Source: Clonostachys chloroleuca
Lineage: Eukaryota > Ascomycota > Sordariomycetes > Hypocreales > Bionectriaceae
DNA length: 64,000 nucleotides
Direction: 5' to 3'
Assembly (NCBI GenBank): GCA_037952775.1
Contig: JBANAY010000004.1
Location: forward strand, 13,330,001-13,394,000
Shown here: piece by piece, positions 57,001 through 64,000 of the stretch
Layout of the letters: every line of letters starts with the position of its first letter
Numbering within the stretch: position 1 is the first letter of the stretch
The notes under the pieces: model-generated
Told to the model about the DNA's origin: nothing
Database searches by the model: none
The model's input: the letters and a program-made list of their open reading frames with translations, nothing else
Translations under genes and position numbers: made by a program

Positions 57001-58271
57001 CCGACGGTATTTGCCCCTCCATTCTCATCTCTTCTTCTTTGCCTGCACCAGGGGTGTCACTGGCCATGTCTCTGTTTCGGGCGGGAAGCAACCGTTGTGA
57101 CAAGTGGGTTCATTGGATTGCCATTCCCCGTCCCAAGACCAAGGCTCAGGCTCAGGCTCAGGCTCAGGCCCTGCCCTGACAGGGAGACCAGCGGGCAGGG
57201 AGGGAGGTGCCAGGTTCTCGGAGCGCATGGACTCGCTTCCACTGAGCTGTTGGTGACTCCCGCCGCGCCGCCCAAGCGCTGCAGCCCGTGCATTGATTGG
57301 GAAAGCGCTAAGCAAAGTTCCCTGCGCGGCGATAAAAAAAAAAAAAAGCCCACCTTTGCCTTGGTTCGCCCATTCTCCCGCGTCTGTGCCTGCGCAGTGG
57401 CCAGAGCCCATCAAATCGCTGGCCGCGGGACGACATGCTGCCCGTGCCGTTCCCTTGTCCGGCCGGCATCATCGCCTGGCCTGGCCTGGCCTGTCGAGGG
57501 CTTGGACGCGGAGATGCTCGCCAAAGCGGCTTAGGCACTGCGGCCGCTCTGGGCTAAGGCAATTTCTGTGGGTTCAGCAGACTGGCAGAGCCCGCTGGCT
57601 GCCGTTTCAATCATTGCGTAAACCCCCCGATGTCCACTTCTCTTCCCTTGCTTAGCGGATGCGCAGCGCTGGCGAGAGCCCAGATTGGCTACCGCCAAAA
57701 GGGTTCTAGTGAACCCAATGCGCTGAACTTGTTCCCCGCCAACCCAAAGCAAAGCGACCCGTCACATCCCATGTCCCTGATTGCCATATGGAGCAAGCGT
57801 CCTGCTAGTACTGCCTCGCTACGGCTCCGTCCCTAACGTGCTGCTGCCATTTCTTCGCATCCTTCCTTTCATTCTATTGCCAGGATCCTCCAGACACTCT
57901 CCTCGCTTTTCCTTCATTTTTCTTTGGGCGCGCCCTTTTATTTTTGTTTCTAATTTATATACTACTTTCCTCTTGCGCGATCCGTGCACTGGCTAGCTTT
58001 TGGGCTTCTTGGATTCCGGCACTCGTTCGCTTCTCACCAACTTTATCGCGATTGCGCTGAGGTCCAACTGCATTTCTAGCAAAATATTTGGATCGCCAAC
58101 TCCCTCGGTGTAACTCGACCAGTGCTCTCAAACTCTAGGACAGTCGCCGGACAAACGAGCCATAGATATCTATATGTAAATATATCATTGTATTTATATG
58201 TAGATATCCTGCGGCCGGCCATGCCATTGGCTCTCTAGCTCCCCGATCCCGCCGCCAGCCTCAATATCCTC
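54049..58271. other. Long gene-poor region
   Basis: These 4.2 kb, the longest interval without a gene in the window, separate the dehydratase and methyltransferase genes. The longest frames (196 codons at 55079-55669, 183 at 56983-57534) have no motif, plausible start context or spliced extension and look random. It holds a T-run near 54619-54632, a GGCTCA tandem repeat at 57143-57168 and a CCTGG repeat near 57475-57492. The pyrimidine-rich part at about 57840-58030 may be promoter of the methyltransferase gene. Confidence 0.45.
57143..57168. repeat. Hexanucleotide tandem repeat (GGCTCA)x4
   Basis: Four perfect head-to-tail copies of GGCTCA plus two bases occur in noncoding sequence. It is a short microsatellite with no visible role. 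Confidence 0.9.
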
Positions 58272-59766
58272 ATGTCTAAAAGGCGTCGACCAAAGAAGCG
58301 GCCTCCCATGCAGCATCCACGCCCCATATCGCCTCCGACGCCTCCCGCCCCGGAACCTGTGATAGAGAATAGATACCGTCCGGATCGCAGTAGCGGGCTG
58401 TCCAGTGAGGAAGGGACCGCCAGTGAGCTGGCCAGCGATGGTGTTCTTACAGCCATGACCAGCCTGCCGGCAAGTGAAGACGGTCTGGTCACGTCGTCGG
58501 GGGTCCCAAGTGCCCAGAGTTTTGGCAATGATGACGAGGACACGGACCTCCAATCGGTGTACATTGGGAGCATCTACCCCCAGGTTCCGGCCATGTTCCG
58601 AGCAGAACTGCCATATGTCGGTGCCGAATCGCACACGGTGAATGATGATATGTGAGCGAAAACATTATCCAGTATTTCCAAAGTTATATGTCACTGATGG
58701 GTGAGAAAGAGCGGCTTCCACAAGATCTTTATGGGCCCAGGACCTCGACTATAGGGAAATGTACGGGCGGCTGTATTGTAGGGAATTTTACCAGCCGATA
58801 GACGACCTGGAGCAGATGAGATGGTCGCTTGTACACCATGTCTTTCAACATGTCCTCGGCGGTGAACTCACCACGATCCCTCTCGACAATCCACAGCATA
58901 TCCTGGACGTCGGCACTGGGACTGGGGAATGGGCGATAAAAATGGCTGAGCTTTTCCCACAATGCGAAGTGATGGGCACCGATATCGCTGCTATCGCTGA
59001 GACACAGAGCATCCCCATGAATGTCTTTTTCGAAATTGAGGATGCGGAGGACTGGGACAGGAACGCCAACTATTACGACATGATCCATCTGCGTTCTATG
59101 GATGGCGCGTTCAAGGACTGGAGATATATCTACGACCACGCTTTTGCCTCGCTCAAGCCTGGCGGATGGATCGAAGTGCTGGATGTCGATGGGGGTGTAG
59201 CGGATGCCTTCCCCGCTGATTCGACCTTCAGGCTGATGTGCAGAGAACTTGAAATCGCAGCCGAAAAATCTGGGCGGAGACGAGGGATACACCATCTGAA
59301 CCCGGACTGGCTGATGGAAGCAGGCTTTGTCGAAGTCGGAAGGACGGAGTACTCACTTCCCATACATGTGGCAGAGGAGTCAGCAGGAAAGATCTGGCTG
59401 ATATCATGTCTGGATGCGATGGAGGCATGTTGTTTAAGACTGCTAACAGAGCAGCTGGGCTGGGATCCAGACAAGTGCAAAGCGGCATGCGAAGTCGCTG
59501 CGAGGGAAATTGCGGACATGGCCAAGGACCCCGAGACATCCAGAAACCTGGTTGTGAAAATGTGCGTCCTAGTTGGGAGGAAACCTTTGGATGCCCTCCC
59601 CGGAAGCCCTAGATCGTTCGAGATGCCGAGATCTCCAACCCAATGGAGGTCATCAACCTGGATTAATGATGACGAATACCGATATTACACGAACCCAACG
59701 CGAACAGAGGACGGAGAAACCATCCGAGACGAAGACGAGGTCGAGGATGAAGAGAAGAATCTTTGA
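58272..59766 (+). CDS. LaeA-like SAM-dependent methyltransferase
   Basis: Two exons, 58272-58651 and 58755-59766, encode 463 residues. The first 120 residues are proline- and serine-rich and disordered, then YCREFYQPIDDLEQMRWSLV leads into the methyltransferase fold. Motif I is HILDVGTGTGEWAIKMAELF (S-adenosylmethionine binding), followed by EVMGTDIAAI, FFEIEDAEDW, YYDMIHLRSMDGAFKDW and LKPGGWIEVLDVDG. This order is that of fungal UMTA/LaeA-type enzymes, several of which affect secondary metabolism or development. Whether this one is a regulator is not shown; many paralogues have no known substrate. The C-terminus is acidic (EDEVEDEEKNL). No secondary-metabolite gene lies nearby. The intron is phase 2, rebuilding the Met codon of NDDMEMYGRL. 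Confidence 0.87.
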
Positions 59767-60556
59767 CTTCGTAAAACACACCCACACACGCGCACACATT
59801 ATTCTTGCCCATATTCTTGTATATATGTACATATTCATCCAACATTCTGGAAGCGGAAGGGCTGGGAACCGACGATGCGATCCCTCCCTTGCTATTCATT
59901 GCTTTTACTTTGGGGGCTCGGTGGGCTGTTGCTTTTGCAGCCACATGGGCCCCTATTGCATTATAGAGCGTGCACGGTGTTTATTTTTTTCGCCCTCAAA
60001 GTTGAGTATGTTTGCTCATCATTCACGACTTGCGGTTACGACAAGATTGGGCTGGGACATGGTGCCATTTCAAAAGGGTAGCATTTATTATTATTAGTAT
60101 CAAGTACACACGCGGGGTGACCCGAAATTTATATGTATATATCAATAAATATTCTGAGATCTAACCGCGAAGGCTCGGGCATGTATGAAAGAATGAGTAA
60201 AAGGTTCTAAGAATCCAGCATAGAGCTAAAGATGCAATAGAGAATAATATGTAGATACTACGCACACCGAACGGTTGATGGTGTGTCCGGTGAAGCTAAA
60301 AAGAAGTGGGTACCTTGAACAGGTGCCTGAACTGTGGGTGTTGCCTGTAGCGGCGGTGCTTGACACATGACGTCCGTTGGGGGCCCATTCCCATCACTTC
60401 CTCGAGCTCCCAACCTCCCGCTGCGACCTTACAGTTCCCGAAATTTGACCCCAACGGCTGCTGCGCATAGCCTACGACCAGCTTGATCTCAACCAAGGAA
60501 CAGAAAGAGAGTGTTCCGGCAACTCCCTGCGGAGCATGAGGCTCTGAGATCACCCA
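59767..60556. other. Intergenic region between the methyltransferase and VPS18 genes
   Basis: These 790 bases lie between two plus-strand genes. A short CA-rich run (59779-59797) directly follows the methyltransferase stop. The rest is AT-rich 3' sequence and then VPS18 upstream sequence. No gene is seen. Confidence 0.55.
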
Positions 60557-63500
60557 ATGGCTCTCAGCGATGCGTTCGGCTCTGGCAATGGCGTACCCGA
60601 CCTGGACGACCTGCCCATCTTCTCTGTCGAGCCCGTGCAGCTAGCGTTCTCCATCGCAGCGGATTTCGTGGCCGCCCAGGTTGCTAATAATGTCATCATC
60701 CTGGCCCTGTCGAACGGGCGCATCCTAAGAATAGACCTGAACCGCCCTGAGGATATCGATGGTGAGAGCATTGGCAGGCCAAAACTAGCTGTCTTGGGAG
60801 GTGACTAACACCTAGGGTTATGCAGATATCGACTTGCCCAAGAAGAACTCTGACGTTGGCACGATCCGGCGCATGTTTCTCGATCCGACCGCATCACACC
60901 TGCTCATCTGCACGTCTGCAGGAGAGAACTACTACCTGCACTCCCAGTCCAGGCAGCCACGTCCTCTCAGTAGATTGCGCGGCGTGGCTATTGAGAGTGT
61001 TGCCTGGAACCCCTCCCTGCCGACCGCGTCAACGAGGGAGATCCTGCTGGGTGCCGCGGATGGAAATATCTACGAGGCCTCCATCGAGACGTCCAACGAG
61101 TTCTACAAGAAGGAAGTGAAGCATTTGAAGAACCTGCACAAGCTCCCGGATGGACCCATCACCGGACTGTGGGTGGACAGCCTAGGGGGAAGCAGGACAT
61201 GCGAAGGGTTGTCATTGCTACACAGAGCCGGCTGTTTCACCTCACTGGCAGGATTGGCTTCACCCATGACGGCAGCGGGTCGGTCTATACGAAACTGTTC
61301 GAGTCGGAGCAACCGATCGTGCACGAGTTGACCCGGACTGTCCAGGGCGCGCACTCGGCCCTGGCTGTGTCCCCGGACCACGAAGACAGCAACCCTCATG
61401 ACGAAGGTGCCCCCGACCGCGCCTTTGCTTGGCTCACATCCCAGGGTGTGTTCCATGGCAAGTTGCTCAACTTCCCTACCGATAGTAATCTTGGTACCAA
61501 GGTATTCTCCGAATCGAAGATGCTCATGAGGTCTCAGATTACCTCTGCTGAAGGAAAAGGGAGACGAAAAGTAGCCTCGGAGATGATTGAAGACATTCTC
61601 CTCACGCAGTGGCACATTGCTAGTCTTATCGGTGGGCGCGTCGTGATCACGAACCGCCTTACAGGGGAGCTAGTGTCTGAGCATGATGTGCTTGGCCCGG
61701 GCCAAAAGTCCATTGGCTTCTCTGTTGACCTGCAGAAGAACACATTCTGGCTGTTCTCATCCACTGAGATATTTGAAATAGCCGTAAGAGACGAGGACCG
61801 ACACATTTGGGAGATCATGATGAAGACGCAGCAGTTTGAGGCTGCATTGCTTCACGCCTCTACGCGGACACAGAAAGAGACCGTTGCTGCCGCCTATGGA
61901 GATCACTTAGCCGCCAAGGGCCACTGGAACGAAGCAGCGACTGTGTACGGCCGTAGTAACAAGCCGTTTGAGGATATTGCGCTGAGTCTCATCGACAACA
62001 ACCAACCAGATGCCTTGCGACAGTTTCTTCTGACGAGGCTGGCGACAACCAAGAAAGCCGCAATCATGCAGCGCATCATGCTTGCCAGCTGGCTCGTGGA
62101 GGTTTTTATGGCAAAGCTAAACTCTCTTGATGATACCATAGTCACACAGGCTGAGCTTTCGGAGGATCTGAACCCCATAGAATCTCGAAAGTTACTGGAT
62201 TCTGTTCGGAAGGAGTATCATGACTTTGTTAACAAGTATAAAAATGACTTAGACCGGAAGACCGTGTACGATGTCATCAGCAGTCATGGGAGGGAGGGCG
62301 AGCTCCTCTACTTTGCTACTGCTGTAGACGATTACAACTACGTTCTCTCTTACTGGGTACAAAGAGAAAGATGGACCGAGGTTCTCAACGTGCTCAAGAA
62401 GCAGACCGATCCTGACGTATTCTACCGCTACAGCAGCGTGTTGATGACACACACACCTCAGGAGACAGTCGAGATCCTCATGCGTCATCCTGATCTGAAG
62501 CCTCGCTCCCTAATCCCCGCCTTATTGGAATACAACCGTACCTTCCCAGGCACTGCAGCCTCTCAAAACCAGGCAGTGCGGTATCTGAACTATGTCATTT
62601 ACCAACTCAACTCCAAAGATTCCGCCGTGCACAACACCCTAGTTTCCATCCATGCTTCTCACTCATCCTCTGACGAGTCCGGTTTGCTCTCATACCTCCA
62701 GGCGCAAGGCGATGAGCCATACTATGACCCGGACTTTGCCCTGCGACTGTGCATCCAGCATCACCGGACATTGTCATGCGTTCACATCTATACTAGCATG
62801 GGCCAGTATCTCCAGGCTGTTGATCTTGCGTTATCCCATAACGAGCTTGAGCTCGCAGCAGTTATTGCGGACCGGCCCTTGTCCAATCCACAGCTAAGGA
62901 AACGACTCTGGCTTGCCGTGGCCAGGAAGATTATCCCGCAGTCCAATGGAATCAAGGCAGCAATCGATTTCCTCAAGAAGTGCGAACTCTTGAAAATCGA
63001 GGACTTGATCCCTTTCTTCCCAGATTTCGTTGTTATTGATGATTTCAAGGAGGAGATTTGCGGTGCTCTGGAGGACTACAGCCGCAATATTGATAATTTG
63101 AAGAAAGAGATGGATGAATCCTCACAGACAGCCTCAAATATCAAGGTCGATATCGCGGCCCTGGACCATCGCTATGCGATTGTTGAGCCTGGGGAGAAGT
63201 GCTACGTGTGCGAGCTCCCGTTGCTCAGTAGGCAGTTCTTTGTATTCCCTTGCCAGCATGCATTCCACTCAGATTGTCTGGGGCGGCGAGTTTTGGAGCA
63301 ATCAGGGATGGGCAAGTCCTCGCGAATTAAAGATTTGCAGGTTCAGATCCACAAGGGTCTCGTCAGCGGCCCCAGGAGGGAGGCTGTTGTAGCAGAGCTG
63401 GATTCTCTCGTGGCTTCTGCTTGGTAAGTTGCCCTGGCGAAAGTAGGTCCTGTCTTTTGTTCGTGTTAGAGCTAACAGTTTTTTGATGCAGTATTTTGTG

Positions 63501-63576
63501 CAGTGATTTTGCCATCAAGAGGATAGACGAATCGTTCATCACCAAAGATGATCGCCCCGAAGACTGGATTTTATAG
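60557..63576 (+). CDS. VPS18: Vacuolar sorting protein Vps18/Pep3, HOPS/CORVET core subunit (frameshifted in this sequence)
   Basis: Vps18 is a class C core subunit of the HOPS and CORVET tethers that drive fusion at endosomes and vacuoles. Exons are 60557-60761, 60826-63423 and 63492-63576. The N-terminal half (Pep3/Vps18 domain) folds as a propeller: VIILALSNGRILRIDL, LICTSAGENYYLHS, EILLGAADGNIYEASI. The C-terminal half is an alpha-solenoid (clathrin-like repeats, KTQQFEAALLHA onward). A RING-like end has CYVCELPLLSRQFFVFPCQH, AFHSDCL and, across the last intron, CILCSDFAIKRID. One base is missing from the G5 run at 61185-61189: six Gs give DSLGGKQDMRRVVIATQSRL. With it the exons sum to 962 residues, normal for the family. 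In the raw sequence the N-terminal frame ends at 61331 and the rest looks like a second gene. Confidence 0.95.
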
Positions 63577-63812
63577 CCTCCCAGACATGGCAAGAAAAGG
63601 CAAGCGAAGATTATACATTTATTTGTGCATTGAGGAAGAGGAAGCAATAGTTGGTGGGGAGGAAGAGCCGGGAAGATACCCATTCTGACATTTTATCGAT
63701 ATAATGGCATCAAATCGCATCGATCTGGGGGAGCATAATATCCCGATAGACTTTATCCAATTATTCATGTGGGAGCTTTCCTACTACTAACTGCCTACTT
63801 CCGCCTAGGACA

Positions 63813-63958
63813 CTACACAAGACATTCCGTGACGTTGAGTGTGGACCGAGTGAGCATGAGGATACTGACGATGACGCCATACAAACCCAGGACCTCGGCG
63901 AAGATGAGGATGAGGACCATTCCTACATAGAGCCGCGGCTGCTGGCTGCTCGCACGAA
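63813..63958 (-). CDS. V-type ATPase proteolipid subunit (c or c'), last exon only
   Basis: Only the final exon lies fully in the window; the gene continues past the right edge. It begins after a TTTCTTAG acceptor and reads [20 protein letters not shown], then [19 protein letters not shown] and a short tail ending in a TAG stop at 63815-63813. This is the last membrane helix of a V-ATPase rotor proteolipid; the E of FAEVLGLYG is the proton-carrying glutamate region of this family. The tail and [11 protein letters not shown] favour the c' subunit (Vma11) over c (Vma3), but this is not certain from one exon. The gene is convergent with VPS18, with stops 236 bases apart; the product works at the same organelle, the vacuole. 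Confidence 0.85.
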
Positions 63959-64000
63959 CTAAGAAACAGATTGTCAGCTTTCCCAGGAGGAACAGATAAC

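Noticed and set aside
56983..57534. 183-codon open frame on the plus strand
   Set aside because: It runs through tandem repeats and a poly-A tract, and several frames are open at once here because of GC-rich sequence.
1..64000. CRISPR array, prophage, transposon or toxin system
   Set aside because: No repeat-spacer array, transposase, reverse transcriptase, terminal repeats or phage genes were seen on either strand; this is eukaryotic nuclear DNA.

Overview
The window is nuclear DNA of a filamentous ascomycete. Short GT-AG introns of about 50-170 bases interrupt most genes. The gene set is conserved in Pezizomycotina, and the protein forms (LEU1 fused in one chain, a fungal UDP-glucose 4,6-dehydratase, a LaeA-like methyltransferase, a Pop3 subunit) fit Sordariomycetes, perhaps Hypocreales; that last step is inference. 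I see no intact transposon, CRISPR array, plasmid or virus feature. About 18 protein genes are supported, two of them cut by the window edges.

Layout. 1-308: tail of a CLC chloride channel (+). 804-3684: replicative DNA ligase I (-). 4263-5732: pyruvate dehydrogenase E1 alpha (-). 6759-8990: F-box/WD40 protein like Cdc4 (-). 10177-12834: 3-isopropylmalate dehydratase LEU1 (+). 14654-16064: ZIP zinc transporter (-). 16782-17807: NFKBIL1-like RS/J-like protein (+). 18240-18820: small GPI-anchored protein (-). 22028-23424: FAD synthase (+). 23582-26112: TORC2 subunit SIN1 (-). 26802-27992: PRCC family protein (+). 28263-29859: uncharacterised fungal protein (-). 32199-40213: giant ubiquitin hydrolase (-). 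43384-44273: RNase P/MRP subunit Pop3 (+). 45660-47402: uncharacterised proline/threonine/lysine-rich protein (+). 47820-49838: NOC3 (-). 50176-51416: RPF1 (+). 52628-54048: UDP-glucose 4,6-dehydratase (+). 58272-59766: LaeA-like methyltransferase (+). 60557-63576: VPS18 (+). 63813-64000: end of a V-ATPase proteolipid gene (-).

These are mostly housekeeping genes and do not form one pathway. Local pairings of interest are the head-to-head ribosome biogenesis genes NOC3 and RPF1 across a 337-base promoter, and an S-phase-type motif cluster upstream of the ligase. Gene-poor stretches lie at 18.8-22.0, 29.9-32.2, 40.2-43.4 and 54.0-58.3 kb.

The most striking result concerns the sequence itself. 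Five conserved, probably essential genes (PDA1, the giant ubiquitin hydrolase, POP3, RPF1, VPS18) each have exactly one base missing in a mononucleotide run (C8, C6, C6, A4 and G5). In every case adding one base to the run restores the frame through to the natural stop and makes the exon lengths sum to a multiple of three. The likeliest cause is homopolymer error in the assembly, and gene models taken from the raw sequence will be broken at these points. I did not find a convincing new biological system.
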